Notes under the pieces: model-generated
Database searches by the model: none
What the model saw: only the letters and a program-made list of their open reading frames with translations
What the model was told of the DNA's origin: nothing
Made by a program: the position numbers and the translations under genes
Shown here: positions 49,388 through 60,249 of the stretch, in pieces
How positions within the stretch are numbered: the stretch's first letter is position 1
Layout: each line of letters starts with the position of its first letter
Origin: Methylophilaceae bacterium
Lineage (GTDB): Bacteria > Pseudomonadota > Gammaproteobacteria > Burkholderiales > Methylophilaceae
NCBI GenBank assembly: GCA_905339275.1
Contig: CAJPFK010000003.1
Span: forward strand, 124,001-188,000
Length of the DNA: 64,000 nt
Direction of reading: 5' to 3'

Positions 49388-51325
49388 CTATTCTGCTTCT
49401 TCCGTTACGGTAACACTGATTGCATTGCCCGGCACGATACCCAGGCGCTCCTTGAGCGATTGCGTGTGATGGCCCATTTGCTGCGCGTAATAATAGGCGT
49501 TTGCCATCACCTTCTTCACATAATCCCGCGTTTCCGTGAAAGGAATGGTATCCGCATAAATCGGCCCTTCCAGCGGTTGCGATGCAGCCCAGCGTTTCGG
49601 CCGGCTCGGCCCTGCATTATAAGCCGCGGTCGCCATCAATGCCTGCCCATCCATTTGATCCAGCGTATAGCGCAAATAGTGTGTGCCGAACTGGATATTG
49701 GTATCGAGCTGGGTAATCATGCCGGGGTTATAGCCGGCCATGCCCAGGCGCTTGGCAATCCATTTTGCGGTTGCAGGCATGACCTGCATTAAACCCGAGG
49801 CGCCGGCACTGGACCTGGCGACGCCGATAAAACGGCTTTCCTGCCGGATCAGGCCGTATACCCAGGCTTCATCGAGGCCGTTCTCCTTGACATAGGCCTG
49901 CATCATGTCACGGTAAGGCGTCGGATACCGTAGCGCAAAATCATGCGTCAGCCTGGTCTTTTCCGCGGTATTGATCGCCACGTCTATCCAGTCATTCCTG
50001 AATGCGATTTCCGCTGCCGCAATCAGTTGCTTGTCGTCAAAATCCCGTAGCGCCCACGCCCATTCCGCGCGTGCCTCCCAGCGAAGGCCAAGGTCGTTCA
50101 GTGCCAGCGCACGCTGGATGGCGGGTTTGGCGGAAACCAGCTTAAGTTCTGCTTCATTCGCCTTGTAGACGCTGGCGGGCGCAGCCACGATCTCGCCCAG
50201 CTCTTCCTCGGCCAGCAGGCCATAGTAGTGGTGCTCGCGGGACAAAGGCACAAAGAGCGCATTGGCTGCCGGTATCTGTTTCTGCGCCTTCAATGCACGG
50301 GCTTTCCAGTAGCGCCAGGCAGCCGTTTCCTGCTCGGTGGCGGGCATCGCCTCTATCGCGGAGATGACGGCTGGCCAGTCTTCCGTGCGCAAGGCGGTAC
50401 GGGCACGCCAGGCCATTTGCTCGTTATCGAGCTGGGTATCCCTGGCCATGCCGAACCACTTGCCGGCGATGGGGTCGTGCCGGCGTGCGGCATGCAGGGC
50501 GAGACGCCCCCACATGTAGCTGCGTTCCTCCGCGTTGAACTGCGACTGGTTTTTCTGCCAGATTTCCAGTGCCAGCGGCGGCTGCGTTCTCGCCACGCGG
50601 TCGAGCGCATACAGGTTCAGCTCACGCCCATAGCGCGACTTGTAGGAGATGGATTGCTTCTGCAATACCTGCTGCGGGTTCTGGTATGCGCGGTCGATCA
50701 ACTTGATATTGCTGGCATCAATCGCGCTTATATATTGACTTACCGCTTTTGCTACGCTGATTTTTCCGGCCTGCATCGCCAGCCTGAAACGCGCCCAGGC
50801 ATGCTCCTGGGTGAGGATACCGGCTCTGAACATGGCATCGAACAGCAGCGTGCAGTTCGCCGGCTGGTCTGCGGAAACCAGCCACAAGGCCTGCAACTTA
50901 TCCGCATGAATCGCCTGGCCGAGTTGCGACTGGCCCTGCAGGCCATAGCAACTGACCGCGGTATCATCGCGCTGGAGGTTGGGGAGTTCGACGAAAAATG
51001 CCTGCCAGTCCTGGCGCTTGCCGAGCTGCTTCAGCCATTCTCCGCGCACGCGGTCGGCAAAGGGAAAATCCGCATATTGATCGATGAAGTCACGGACAGC
51101 CTGGTCATCAGCGGTACTCAGTTCCAGCAGCATGCGCCAGTAATCGGCATATGGCGCAAGAATGTCCTTTTGTGCCTGCATCTGGCGCGTGTAGGCCTGC
51201 AGCCGGAGCAAATCCTGCTTGTTATAGGCTTCCTGTGCCTTGATGAGCGGCTCGTCATTACCTTGCGCCCGCAGGTGCGAGCTCATCAGTAAAAACAAAC
51301 CAGCGGCCAACCAAACGAATCTCAT
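49388..51325 (-). CDS. slt: soluble lytic murein transglycosylase
   Basis: Periplasmic enzyme that cleaves glycan strands with formation of 1,6-anhydromuramic acid. The 645-residue product has a signal peptide (about 1-20), a long alpha-helical superhelix, and a C-terminal catalytic domain with ALIRQESRF changed to GLIRQESRF (catalytic Glu) and SSAGASGLMQVMPATAKWIA. Length matches Slt70. It is downstream of the division cluster and upstream of the NDUFA9-like gene. Confidence 0.92.
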   Translation of the reverse strand: MRFVWLAAGLFLLMSSHLRAQGNDEPLIKAQEAYNKQDLLRLQAYTRQMQAQKDILAPYADYWRMLLELSTADDQAVRDFIDQYADFPFADRVRGEWLKQLGKRQDWQAFFVELPNLQRDDTAVSCYGLQGQSQLGQAIHADKLQALWLVSADQPANCTLLFDAMFRAGILTQEHAWARFRLAMQAGKISVAKAVSQYISAIDASNIKLIDRAYQNPQQVLQKQSISYKSRYGRELNLYALDRVARTQPPLALEIWQKNQSQFNAEERSYMWGRLALHAARRHDPIAGKWFGMARDTQLDNEQMAWRARTALRTEDWPAVISAIEAMPATEQETAAWRYWKARALKAQKQIPAANALFVPLSREHHYYGLLAEEELGEIVAAPASVYKANEAELKLVSAKPAIQRALALNDLGLRWEARAEWAWALRDFDDKQLIAAAEIAFRNDWIDVAINTAEKTRLTHDFALRYPTPYRDMMQAYVKENGLDEAWVYGLIRQESRFIGVARSSAGASGLMQVMPATAKWIAKRLGMAGYNPGMITQLDTNIQFGTHYLRYTLDQMDGQALMATAAYNAGPSRPKRWAASQPLEGPIYADTIPFTETRDYVKKVMANAYYYAQQMGHHTQSLKERLGIVPGNAISVTVTEEAE

Positions 51326-51431
51326 TATTTAACCTGCTTGTTACTACGTTGGTGCTTATCCTTGATGCTGGAAAAAGCATAACACAGCGATATCCTGCGA
51401 GCATATGCAGCCAGCTCGCACAACGCGCTAC

Positions 51432-51614
51432 CTACAGGAGAATGATACGCCCCACTGCATACAATACTGCTGCAATAAAGACTATCACCAAAGTGAATTT
51501 GATAATTTGCCAGGAGAAGCGTAAATACCGCTTATCTTTGGAGATGAAATAAACGCCCAGCGAGACGCTCATCGCAATCAGGCCAAGCACCAGCAATAAA
51601 CGAAGAACCAGCAT
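51432..51614 (-). CDS. small two-helix membrane protein
   Basis: The 60-residue product consists of two hydrophobic helices (about 3-24 and 38-58) joined by a short basic loop (SKDKRYLRFSW). No family name recognised. It starts 17 bases after the lpxC stop on the same strand, so it probably belongs to that transcript. Similar small membrane proteins are common there in betaproteobacteria. Confidence 0.75.
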   Translation of the reverse strand: MLVLRLLLVLGLIAMSVSLGVYFISKDKRYLRFSWQIIKFTLVIVFIAAVLYAVGRIILL

Positions 51615-51631
51615 TGCAGGCGCCTATGCCG

Positions 51632-52561
51632 TCATACGTACTGTAATACCGGCGCTACCGGTATCTGCAACTGGAATGCGCCCGGAGCCTCTTCGGTTTT
51701 CTCGAAAGTGGCATATTCCCAGGCATCCGCATTCGCCAGCAAAGTGCGCAGCAACTGATTGTTGAGCGCATGGCCGGATTTGTAGGCGCTGAAAGCGCCT
51801 ATCAACGGATGGCCCAGCACGTAAAGATCGCCTATCGCATCCAGAACCTTGTGCTTGGCGAACTCATCCTCGTAACGCAGGCCGTCACCGTTCAATACAC
51901 GGTATTCATCCAGCACGATGGCGTTATCCAGGCTGCCCCCGCGGGCAAGCCCGTTTGAACGCAGGTATTCGACCTCATGCATGAAACCGAAAGTACGCGC
52001 ACGGCTGATTTCCCTGATATAGGAATTATCGGCAAAATCAATCGTGACGCGCTTGCCGCTGTGATCGAACACCGGATGGTTGAAGTCGATGGTGAAATCG
52101 ATCTTGAAGCCGAAATAGGGCTCGAAACGCACCCATTTATCGCCGTCGATCACTTCAACCGGCCTCTTGATACGGATGAATTTCTTGAGCGCGTTCTGCT
52201 CGACGATACCGGCCGATTGCAGCAGATAAACGAACGGGCCGGAACTGCCGTCCATGATGGGCACTTCACTGGCATCCATCTCGATCAGGATGTTGTCGAT
52301 GCCTAGTCCGGCAAGGGCTGAGAGCAAATGTTCCACTGTAGCAACACGAGCGCCGTTGTCTTCCAGTGCGGAACACAGGCGGGTGTCCTTGACAAGATCA
52401 GGTTGCACCTTGATTTCCGGGGAACCGGGCAGATCGGTCCGGCGGAAAACGATACCGCTATCGGGCGCAGCAGGATTCAAGGTCAGGGTAACCTTGTCGC
52501 CCGTGTGCAGCCCCACACCAGTGGCACTGATGGCTTTTTTTAGCGTTCTCTGTTTGACCAC
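51632..52561 (-). CDS. lpxC: UDP-3-O-acyl-N-acetylglucosamine deacetylase
   Basis: Zinc-dependent committed step of lipid A synthesis. The 309-residue product begins [20 protein letters not shown] and has the zinc ligands in [11 protein letters not shown] (His) and the [10 protein letters not shown] motif (HxxxD). It is downstream of ftsZ, the usual end of the proteobacterial dcw cluster. Confidence 0.97.
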   Translation of the reverse strand: MVKQRTLKKAISATGVGLHTGDKVTLTLNPAAPDSGIVFRRTDLPGSPEIKVQPDLVKDTRLCSALEDNGARVATVEHLLSALAGLGIDNILIEMDASEVPIMDGSSGPFVYLLQSAGIVEQNALKKFIRIKRPVEVIDGDKWVRFEPYFGFKIDFTIDFNHPVFDHSGKRVTIDFADNSYIREISRARTFGFMHEVEYLRSNGLARGGSLDNAIVLDEYRVLNGDGLRYEDEFAKHKVLDAIGDLYVLGHPLIGAFSAYKSGHALNNQLLRTLLANADAWEYATFEKTEEAPGAFQLQIPVAPVLQYV

Positions 52562-52673
52562 GTCAATAAACCTCGTTGATTTTGCCTAAAATAGTAGCAC
52601 ATTTGCCGCTTTGGCCCTAGCCTTCCTTTGGTCAGTAGATATGTAACCAATTGTATCGACTAGAAATTTCCCA

Positions 52674-53864
52674 TCAGTCGGCCTGTTTGCGCAGGAACGC
52701 AGGAATATCGTATTCCTCGATACCCGACATCTTCATCGCTTCCACCGTCGCACGGCGGCCATTGCTTGAAAATACGGCCGGTGCTTCATCTTCCGATGCG
52801 CCCATCATGACATTGGAACCGGAGCCGCCGACGAATACCGACTGGCCGGTAGTGCCGTCGCGCACCTGGCTCATCACACGCAGCTCAGGCTTCTGCTGGC
52901 GGCGGCCTGCCACGCCATTCAAACCGGTTGCCACCATGGTCACCCGCAGGCCGTCACCGATGTTCTCATCGAAGACGTTACCGACAATCACGGTCGCGTC
53001 ATCAGCGGTAAATGCCTTGATGGTGTTCATCACGTCATAGTATTCCTTCATCTTGAAGGAATTGCTGGCGGTGATGTTAACCAGAACGCCGCGCGCATTG
53101 GCCAGGTTGACATCTTCCAGCAGCGGGCTTGCAACGGCCTGTTCCGCTGCGATGCGTGCGCGGTCCGGTCCGGTCGCCATCGCCGAACCCATCATGGCCA
53201 TGCCCATTTCGGACATGACGGTGCGCACGTCGGCAAAGTCGACGTTGACCAGCCCCGGGCAATTGATGATTTCGGCAATGCCGGAAACCGCGTTGTGCAG
53301 GACGTCATTCGCTGCCTCGAATGCCTGCAGGAACGGAACGTCCTCGCCCAATACTTCCATCAGTTTTTCGTTCGGGATCACGATAAGAGAATCCACATGC
53401 CTGGAAAGTTCTTCCAGCCCCTCAACCGCCACCTTGGTACGCTTGCCTTCAAAAGCGAATGGCTTGGTGACCACGGCCACGGTGAGGATGCCCATTTCCT
53501 TTGCGACTTCCGCAATGATGGGGGCAGCGCCGGTACCGGTACCGCCGCCCATGCCTGCGGTGATAAAGAGCATGTCGGCGCCGTCGATAATCTCGGCGAT
53601 GCGCTCGCGGTCTTCCAGCGCGGCTTCACGGCCGATCTCGGGGCGTGCGCCGGCGCCCAGGCCCTTGGTGATGTCGGTCCCGATCTGCAACACGGTTTCC
53701 GCCTGGCTCTTCTTCAGCGCCTGCAGATCGGTGTTGGCGCAAATGAATTCCACGCCGCCGACATTTTTCTCGATCATGTGCGCGACTGCATTACCACCGC
53801 AACCACCCACGCCAATTACTTTAATTACGGCCTCTTGCGAGTCCCTGTCCATAATTTCAAACAT
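52674..53864 (-). CDS. ftsZ: cell division protein FtsZ
   Basis: Tubulin-like GTPase that forms the Z ring. The 396-residue product has the tubulin signature GGGTGTGAAPIIAEVAKE (about 107-124), the T7-loop region NVDFADVRTVM, and the conserved C-terminal peptide YDIPAFLRKQAD, which binds FtsA and ZapD. Its regulators zapD (11209-11967) and slmA (40674-41234) are also in the window. Confidence 0.98.
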   Translation of the reverse strand: MFEIMDRDSQEAVIKVIGVGGCGGNAVAHMIEKNVGGVEFICANTDLQALKKSQAETVLQIGTDITKGLGAGARPEIGREAALEDRERIAEIIDGADMLFITAGMGGGTGTGAAPIIAEVAKEMGILTVAVVTKPFAFEGKRTKVAVEGLEELSRHVDSLIVIPNEKLMEVLGEDVPFLQAFEAANDVLHNAVSGIAEIINCPGLVNVDFADVRTVMSEMGMAMMGSAMATGPDRARIAAEQAVASPLLEDVNLANARGVLVNITASNSFKMKEYYDVMNTIKAFTADDATVIVGNVFDENIGDGLRVTMVATGLNGVAGRRQQKPELRVMSQVRDGTTGQSVFVGGSGSNVMMGASEDEAPAVFSSNGRRATVEAMKMSGIEEYDIPAFLRKQAD

Positions 53865-53954
53865 TGCATTGCCTCCTTGTCGTTTACTAACTACTTCTGC
53901 CCAAAATAAAAATTACTGCCCCTGCTTTTGAAAATGCCTGAATACGGCACCTTC

Positions 53955-55193
53955 CTAAAAATTGCCCTTGAACCAGCTCTTCATGCGGCTCAGGATGTCG
54001 GCAAACGAGCCTGACTCCATCTGCCCCAGCAACTGGCGCTCGATTTGCTGCTTGCCCATCAATACCAGGCCGACACCGGTCGCATAGCGCGGATTGCTGA
54101 CCACTTCGGACAAGCCGCCCACATAGCGCGGCATGCCCAGACGCACCGGCATGTGGAAAATCTCTTCGCCCAGTTCGACCATGCCGCGCATCATCGATGA
54201 ACCGCCGCTGATGACGATGCCGGATGCGATCATTTCTTCCATGCCGCTGCGGCGCAGTTCGCTCAGTACCAATTCGTAAAGCTCGACGATGCGCGGCTCG
54301 ATCACTTCCGCCAGCGTCTGCACCGAGAGCTGGCGCGGCTCGCGCCCGTCGACGCCGGGCACTTCGACCACTTCGCGCGGGTCAGCCAGTTGGCGCAACG
54401 CGCAGCCGTGCTTGATCTTGATTTCTTCCGCCGACTGGGTCGGCGTGCGGAAGGCCACGGCGATGTCGTTGGTGACCTGGTCGCCGGCAATCGGCACCAC
54501 GGCGGTATGGCGAATCGCTCCCTGCTTGAACACGGCGATATCCGTCGTGCCGCCGCCGATATCGACCAGGCAGACGCCCAGTTCCTTTTCATCCTCGGTC
54601 AGTACCGCCATGCTCGATGCCAGCGGCTGAAGAATCAGGTCCGTCACTTCCAGGCCGCAACGCTTGATGCATTTGACGATGTTCTGCGCAGCCGCTACCG
54701 CACCGGTCACGATATGCACTTTCACTTCCAGCTTCATGCCGCTCATGCCCAGCGGCTCGCGCACATCTTCCTGTCCGTCGATGATGAATTCCTGCGTCAG
54801 GATGTGCAGGATCTGCTGGTCCGACGGCAGCGCAATCGCGCGCGCGGTATCGACCACGCGATCGACGTCGGCCTGCGTGACTTCCGCTTCCTTGATCTTG
54901 ACCATGCCGTGTGAATTCAGGCTCCTGATGTGGCTGCCTGCAATGCCGGTAAATACCGAGCTGATCTTGCAATCCGCCATCAACTCCGCTTCTTCCAGCG
55001 CGCGCTGGATGGCCTGCATGGTGGAATCGATATTGATCACCACGCCTTTTTTCAGGCCGCGCGAGGTGTGCTGCCCAAGGCCGATGACCTTGAGCCCGCC
55101 CTCAGGCTGCAACTCGGCCACAATCGCGACGATTTTCGATGTGCCGATATCGAGGCCAACGATCAGGTTCTTGTCTTCTCTAATTTTGCTCAT
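53955..55193 (-). CDS. ftsA: cell division protein FtsA
   Basis: Actin-like ATPase that tethers FtsZ to the membrane and recruits late division proteins. The 412-residue product has the phosphate-1 motif GLDIGTSKIVAIVAEL (14-29), a phosphate-2 region LVDIGGGTTDIAVF and a C-terminal amphipathic helix (ILSRMKSWFKGNF) for membrane attachment. It lies between ftsQ and ftsZ. Confidence 0.98.
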   Translation of the reverse strand: MSKIREDKNLIVGLDIGTSKIVAIVAELQPEGGLKVIGLGQHTSRGLKKGVVINIDSTMQAIQRALEEAELMADCKISSVFTGIAGSHIRSLNSHGMVKIKEAEVTQADVDRVVDTARAIALPSDQQILHILTQEFIIDGQEDVREPLGMSGMKLEVKVHIVTGAVAAAQNIVKCIKRCGLEVTDLILQPLASSMAVLTEDEKELGVCLVDIGGGTTDIAVFKQGAIRHTAVVPIAGDQVTNDIAVAFRTPTQSAEEIKIKHGCALRQLADPREVVEVPGVDGREPRQLSVQTLAEVIEPRIVELYELVLSELRRSGMEEMIASGIVISGGSSMMRGMVELGEEIFHMPVRLGMPRYVGGLSEVVSNPRYATGVGLVLMGKQQIERQLLGQMESGSFADILSRMKSWFKGNF

Positions 55194-55229
55194 ACATCTC
55201 TCCGTTAATCCCTGCCGACGCGCATTTCA

Positions 55230-55955
55230 TCAGGCTGCTCCTGTGTTTCTTGCTGTATTCTTCACCGGCCGCCGGACGGCGAAGCCATTCGGATATCTCA
55301 AATCCGCATAGGTCAGGCTGACGCCCAGCTTGCTCAAGGTGTACTGATAAATATTGGCAAACTTTGCCAGCCTTGCTTCCGTGTCTTCACGCCCCAGTTC
55401 GATCACCATGTTGTTGTCCGTCCTGATCTGCCAGGCGCGCCTCGGCGTCAGTGCCAGTTGCGTAAGCTTTACCCCGGCCGGGGCCAGCAATTCGCTGTAT
55501 TTTCCATAATGCTCGGCCACTTCCCTCACTCCGTCGCCCGGCCCGTAAAACACCGGCAGGTCTTCATCCGAAGCGGCGTGGAACAATTCCCCGTAGGTAT
55601 TCACCAATGCAATGTTTCCCCAACGTGCAAGTTCCTTATGTTCTTCCACCACCACTTCCAGCCTGTCCGGCCAGCGGCGGCGGAGACTGACGCTTCGTGC
55701 CCAAGGCAGTTTTTCGAAGGCATCGCGCGCTTTCACCAGGTCCAGCGTGAAGAAATTTCCCTGGAGGTGCCGGCCTACAATCAACTTCAACTGTTCGCGC
55801 GTCACATGTGTCAACTGCCCTTCAACCCTGATTTCACGTAACGGAAAAACAGGCAGGTGCACCACGACATAAATCACGCCGTAGAGCATGAGCACGGTTG
55901 CCAGCCCGAACAGCAGGTTGGCGATCCAGTTCAGGATCTGCGGCTTATCCCACAC
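55230..55955 (-). CDS. ftsQ: cell division protein FtsQ
   Basis: Bitopic inner-membrane scaffold of the FtsQBL complex. I start at the GTG at 55955 (241 residues) because it follows the ddl end with an 11-base overlap and begins (V/M)[16 protein letters not shown]; the longer frame lies inside ddl. One membrane helix (about 12-34) is followed by a POTRA domain ([20 protein letters not shown]) and the FtsQ beta domain. Confidence 0.93.
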   Translation of the reverse strand: MWDKPQILNWIANLLFGLATVLMLYGVIYVVVHLPVFPLREIRVEGQLTHVTREQLKLIVGRHLQGNFFTLDLVKARDAFEKLPWARSVSLRRRWPDRLEVVVEEHKELARWGNIALVNTYGELFHAASDEDLPVFYGPGDGVREVAEHYGKYSELLAPAGVKLTQLALTPRRAWQIRTDNNMVIELGREDTEARLAKFANIYQYTLSKLGVSLTYADLRYPNGFAVRRPVKNTARNTGAA

Positions 55956-56853
55956 GCGCCATCTCCAGTATCTGCAACACCAGTTCATCAAAACCGATAC
56001 CTGCAGCCTTGGCTGCCATCGGCACCAGGCTATGGTCGGTCATGCCAGGCGAGGTATTGACCTCAAGGAAGTAATGCCTGCCTGCTTCATCCATCAGGAA
56101 ATCCACCCGCCCCCAGCCTCTTCCACCTATCGTGCGGAATGCCTGCAATGCCTCGGCCTTGATCTGCGACTCCTTTTCTGCCGGGAGGCCGCAAGGGCAC
56201 AGGTATTGCGTGTCGTCACGCAAATACTTGGCCTCGTAATCGTAGAATTCGTTGGCCGGCACGATGCGGATTACCGGCAATACCTTGTCGCCGAGTATGC
56301 CGACCGTGTATTCACCGCCGCCGACGAACTGTTCGGCAATCACCAGCGGGTCGGCCTTGGCGGCTTCCTCATAAGCTTGTTGCAAGCGGCCTGCCTGCTT
56401 GACCTTGCTGATGCCGATGCTGGAACCTTCATTGGCCGGCTTGACGAACAGCGGCAGGCCCAATGCGGCTTCAATGGCGGCAAAATCACTTTCCGCATTC
56501 ACCAGCGCAAAATCGGGGGTCGCGATACCTGCGGCGCGCCAGAGCAGCTTGGTGCGCCATTTATCCATGCCGACGCTGGAGGCCATGACGCCGCTGCCGG
56601 TATAGGGAATTTCCATCAATTCCAGCGCGCCTTGTATGGTGCCGTCTTCGCCATATCTGCCGTGCAGGGCGATGAATACGCGGTCGAAGCCTTCCAGGTC
56701 GTGGAGCGGCCGCTCGGCCGGGTCGAAGGCATGCGCATCCACGCCGCCGCGCAGCAATGCTGCCAATACCGCGCCGCCGCTGTTAAGCGACACTGCGCGC
56801 TCGCCTGAGCGACCGCCCATCAGCACTGCGACTTTTCCGAACCTGTTACTCAT
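55945..56853 (-). CDS. ddl: D-alanine-D-alanine ligase
   Basis: Makes the D-Ala-D-Ala dipeptide for peptidoglycan. The 302-residue ATP-grasp protein has [19 protein letters not shown] at the N-terminus, [20 protein letters not shown] (substrate) and [15 protein letters not shown] (Mg/ATP). The start overlaps the murB stop (ATGA); the end overlaps ftsQ. Confidence 0.97.
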   Translation of the reverse strand: MSNRFGKVAVLMGGRSGERAVSLNSGGAVLAALLRGGVDAHAFDPAERPLHDLEGFDRVFIALHGRYGEDGTIQGALELMEIPYTGSGVMASSVGMDKWRTKLLWRAAGIATPDFALVNAESDFAAIEAALGLPLFVKPANEGSSIGISKVKQAGRLQQAYEEAAKADPLVIAEQFVGGGEYTVGILGDKVLPVIRIVPANEFYDYEAKYLRDDTQYLCPCGLPAEKESQIKAEALQAFRTIGGRGWGRVDFLMDEAGRHYFLEVNTSPGMTDHSLVPMAAKAAGIGFDELVLQILEMARVG

Positions 56854-57755
56854 GCTTCACCTATCACCCTGACTTCCTGCTGCAATTCGATGCCATGCTG
56901 CTGCCTGACCGTGTCGCGCATGTGCGCAATCAGTTGTTCGATATCCGCTGCGGTCGCATCGCCAAGATTCACAATAAAATTGGCATGCTTCTCGGAAACC
57001 TGCGCACCGCCCACCCTATAGCCCTTCAATCCGCAGGCCTCGATCAGGCGTGCGGCAAAATCCCCCGGCGGGTTGCGGAAGGTCGAACCCGCATTCGGCT
57101 GGTTCAGCGGCTGCGTTGCCAACCTTCTCGCCAACAGGCTCTTGATCTTTTGCTCGGCCTCGCTGGCTTCCCCTGCCGGCAAGTCGAACCATGCCGCGGT
57201 AAACCATTCGGTCAATTCCCGGTCAGCAGTTTCAGCCGCCATTTCCACATGCCGGTAGGTCGCCACAAACTCCGCCCTGTCTCTCAAGTACAATGCGCCA
57301 TATCGGTCTATGGTCTGCACCTGCTTCACCACATTCCAGGTTTCACCGCCATGGCAGCCGGCATTCATCGCCAATGCACCGCCCACCGTGCCGGGGATAC
57401 CCGCCATGAACTCGGCGCCATGCCGATGCTGGCGTGCGGTAAATCTCGCCAGCTTGGCGCAGGTCACGCCTGCTTCTGCGTAGACCAGCCCCTCGTCCAT
57501 GCGCAAACCGGTCAGCACGTTATGCATGAGCACCACGCTGCCGCGCACGCCGCCATCCCTGACCAGCAGGTTGGAACCGAGGCCGATGAAATGCACCGTC
57601 TCGCTTGCGCCCAGGTTCTGCAAAAACACCTGCAAGTCTTGCAGACCGGCAGGGATATACAGGCGGTCGGCCTTGCCGCCGACACGCCAACTGGTGTAGC
57701 GCGCCAACGGCTCGTTCAGCAGCAGTTTCCCTTGTGCTATCGGCTCGGCCATCAA
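56850..57755 (-). CDS. murB: UDP-N-acetylenolpyruvoylglucosamine reductase
   Basis: FAD enzyme that reduces enolpyruvyl-UDP-GlcNAc to UDP-MurNAc. The 301-residue type II enzyme has [16 protein letters not shown] (FAD), [15 protein letters not shown] and the catalytic [13 protein letters not shown]. It overlaps murC upstream and ddl downstream by four bases each. Confidence 0.97.
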   Translation of the reverse strand: MMAEPIAQGKLLLNEPLARYTSWRVGGKADRLYIPAGLQDLQVFLQNLGASETVHFIGLGSNLLVRDGGVRGSVVLMHNVLTGLRMDEGLVYAEAGVTCAKLARFTARQHRHGAEFMAGIPGTVGGALAMNAGCHGGETWNVVKQVQTIDRYGALYLRDRAEFVATYRHVEMAAETADRELTEWFTAAWFDLPAGEASEAEQKIKSLLARRLATQPLNQPNAGSTFRNPPGDFAARLIEACGLKGYRVGGAQVSEKHANFIVNLGDATAADIEQLIAHMRDTVRQQHGIELQQEVRVIGEA

Positions 57756-59146
57756 ACCGCCAGCTCCCTGGTACGGGCCGCAACCTGGCCGATCGACCCT
57801 GCGCCCATGACGATCACCACATCGCCATCCCTGGCCATGCCCAGAATCGCTTCCGGCAGTTCTGCCGGGGTTTCGACGAACAGCGGTTCGACCTTGTCGG
57901 CAACACGTACCGCCCGCACCAGCGAGCGACCGTCGGCAGCCACGATCGGCGGCTCCCCTGCCGGGTAAACTTCAGTCAGAATCAGGGCATCGACCGAGGA
58001 CAGGACTTTGACGAAGTCCTCGAAACAATCGCGCGTACGGGTATAGCGATGCGGCTGGAAGGCCAGCACCAGCCGCCTGCCGGGAAAAGCGCCGCGGGCG
58101 GCGGCAACCACGGCCTGCATCTCGACCGGATGATGCCCATAATCGTCAATCAGGGTGAACGTGCCGCCGTCCTTCGCGGGAATCTCGCCGTAGCGTTCGA
58201 AGCGGCGGCCAACGCCCTTGAATTCGGCCAGCGCCTTGATGATGGATTCATCAGGCACATTCAGTTCGCTCGCCACGGCGATTGCCGCGAGCGCGTTCAG
58301 CACGTAATGCTTGCCGGGCAGGTTGAGGCTGACATCAAACGTGGTCGTCACCCCGTTGATGCGCGTCACCGTGAAATGCATGCGTCCGCCATCGGCGCGC
58401 ACATTCGTCGCGCGAATACGCGCATCTTCCGAAAATCCGTAGGGCATGACGGGCTTGGAGACATTCGGCAGAATCGCCCGCACATTCGGGTCGTCGATGC
58501 AGACGACGGCCATGCCGTAGAACGGCAGTTGTTGCAGGAATTCAACGAAAGCGCCCTTGAGCTTCTCGAAATCGTGACCGTAAGTATCCATGTGATCGGC
58601 GTCGATATTGGTCACGACCGACAGCACCGGTGTCAGATGCAGGAAGGAGGCATCCGATTCATCCGCCTCGGCAACGATGAACTCCCCGGTTCCGAGCCTT
58701 GCATTGGCGCTGGCCGATTCCAGCCTGCCGCCGATCACAAAGGTCGGATCCATCCCCGCTTCGGCAAGAATGCTGGCAATCAGGCTGGTAGTGGTGGTCT
58801 TGCCGTGAGTACCGGCAACGGCGATCCCCTGCCGGAAACGCATCAGCTCAGCCAGCATGATGGCGCGTGGCACTACGGGGATGGCGCGGCTACGCGCTTC
58901 CATCACTTCCGGATTGCTCTCATTGACGGCAGAAGACACCACGACCACATCGGCTTTTTCCAGGTTCTCCTTGGCATGCCCTTGAAATACCAGTGCGCCG
59001 AGCTGCTTCAGGCGCTGGGTGATGCTGTTATGAGCAAGGTCGGAACCGCTGACGCTGAACCCCAGATTCAGCAGCACTTCGGCAATACCGCTCATCCCCG
59101 AGCCGCCGATACCGACAAAATGCACATTCTTGACTTTATGTTTCAT
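57752..59146 (-). CDS. murC: UDP-N-acetylmuramate-L-alanine ligase
   Basis: Adds L-Ala to UDP-MurNAc. The 464-residue Mur ligase has [20 protein letters not shown] at the N-terminus, the P-loop [13 protein letters not shown] and [14 protein letters not shown] in the C-terminal domain. ATGA overlaps link it to murG and murB. Confidence 0.98.
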   Translation of the reverse strand: MKHKVKNVHFVGIGGSGMSGIAEVLLNLGFSVSGSDLAHNSITQRLKQLGALVFQGHAKENLEKADVVVVSSAVNESNPEVMEARSRAIPVVPRAIMLAELMRFRQGIAVAGTHGKTTTTSLIASILAEAGMDPTFVIGGRLESASANARLGTGEFIVAEADESDASFLHLTPVLSVVTNIDADHMDTYGHDFEKLKGAFVEFLQQLPFYGMAVVCIDDPNVRAILPNVSKPVMPYGFSEDARIRATNVRADGGRMHFTVTRINGVTTTFDVSLNLPGKHYVLNALAAIAVASELNVPDESIIKALAEFKGVGRRFERYGEIPAKDGGTFTLIDDYGHHPVEMQAVVAAARGAFPGRRLVLAFQPHRYTRTRDCFEDFVKVLSSVDALILTEVYPAGEPPIVAADGRSLVRAVRVADKVEPLFVETPAELPEAILGMARDGDVVIVMGAGSIGQVAARTRELAV

Positions 59147-60249
59147 GCTGCCTCCCTTGCATCGCCCGGCAGGGCGATGGCTTCCAGCTCATCGGCAATC
59201 GCCTGGGTTGCGCCAGGCCTGCCCAGCTTGTGCGCCGCTATTGCCATTGCCTTCAATCTTTCGCGTGACAGGCTCATTAACATTTCCGCCAGATACTCTG
59301 CGTTCAATGCCGTTTGCGGAAGATGTATCGCAGCGCCTTGCCCGGCCAGCCATTTGGCGTTGTCCTGCTGGTGGGACGTGGTCGAAACCATGAGCGGCAC
59401 CAGAATGCTGGCCACACCGGCCACCGTGATCTCGCTGACCGTAATGGCCCCTGCACGGCAAACCAGCAGGTCTGCATCGGCGTAGGCAGCAGCCATGTCA
59501 TCGATGAATGGAATGGCATTCGCTTCCACACCCGCTTCGCGATAAGCGGCCCGCAACGCCTCGATATGCCTGGCGCCGGCCTGATGCGTGACTACCGGTC
59601 TTTTTTGCAACGGAATCAGGGCCAGTGCCTGCGGCAGCACGTCATTCAGTACGCTGGCGCCTAGGCTGCCGCCTACCACCAGCAGCTTGAGCGGCCCGCT
59701 GCGATCGCCATAACGCAGTTCCGGGGGCTGAATCGCTGCAATTTCCGCACGTACCGGGTTGCCGGTAACCCGCGACTTTTCCCTGATCGCTGCTGTCAAC
59801 TCGACACCGCCATCGAACCCGAACAGCACCCTGCTCGCCGTATTCGCCAAGGCCCGATTGGACATCAGCAATGCCGCGTCAGCATTCACCACGGCCAGGG
59901 GCAATCTACGCAGACGTGCCGCCCAGCCGCCGGGAACGGTGACATAACCGCCCATACCCAGTACGACACACGGCCTCAGCCTGAGCATCAGCCGCCAGGC
60001 GGCAATCATCGCGCCAGCCAGCTTGAACACGCCAGCCACGCTGTGCCAGAAGCCTTTACCGCGCAGGCCTGAAAAATTCAGGTGCGTCATGGGAATACCG
60101 GACGGAGGCACCAGCCGATTTTCCATGCCATGCCGCGTACCGAGCCAATGCACATGCCAGCCGCGTTCACGCATTTTTTCGGCCACAGCCAGACCTGGCA
60201 TGACATGCCCGCCAGTACCTGCTGCCATGATGAGCAAGGTCTTGCTCAT
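59143..60249 (-). CDS. murG: UDP-GlcNAc:lipid I N-acetylglucosamine transferase MurG
   Basis: GT-B enzyme that makes lipid II at the cytoplasmic face. The 368-residue product has [18 protein letters not shown] (10-27), [14 protein letters not shown] and [11 protein letters not shown] in the donor domain. Four-base overlaps with ftsW and murC. Confidence 0.97.
   Translation of the reverse strand: MSKTLLIMAAGTGGHVMPGLAVAEKMRERGWHVHWLGTRHGMENRLVPPSGIPMTHLNFSGLRGKGFWHSVAGVFKLAGAMIAAWRLMLRLRPCVVLGMGGYVTVPGGWAARLRRLPLAVVNADAALLMSNRALANTASRVLFGFDGGVELTAAIREKSRVTGNPVRAEIAAIQPPELRYGDRSGPLKLLVVGGSLGASVLNDVLPQALALIPLQKRPVVTHQAGARHIEALRAAYREAGVEANAIPFIDDMAAAYADADLLVCRAGAITVSEITVAGVASILVPLMVSTTSHQQDNAKWLAGQGAAIHLPQTALNAEYLAEMLMSLSRERLKAMAIAAHKLGRPGATQAIADELEAIALPGDAREAA

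Noticed and set aside
57605-59485. 626-codon open frame on the plus strand
   Set aside because: Antisense to murB, murC and murG; composition typical of a shadow frame.
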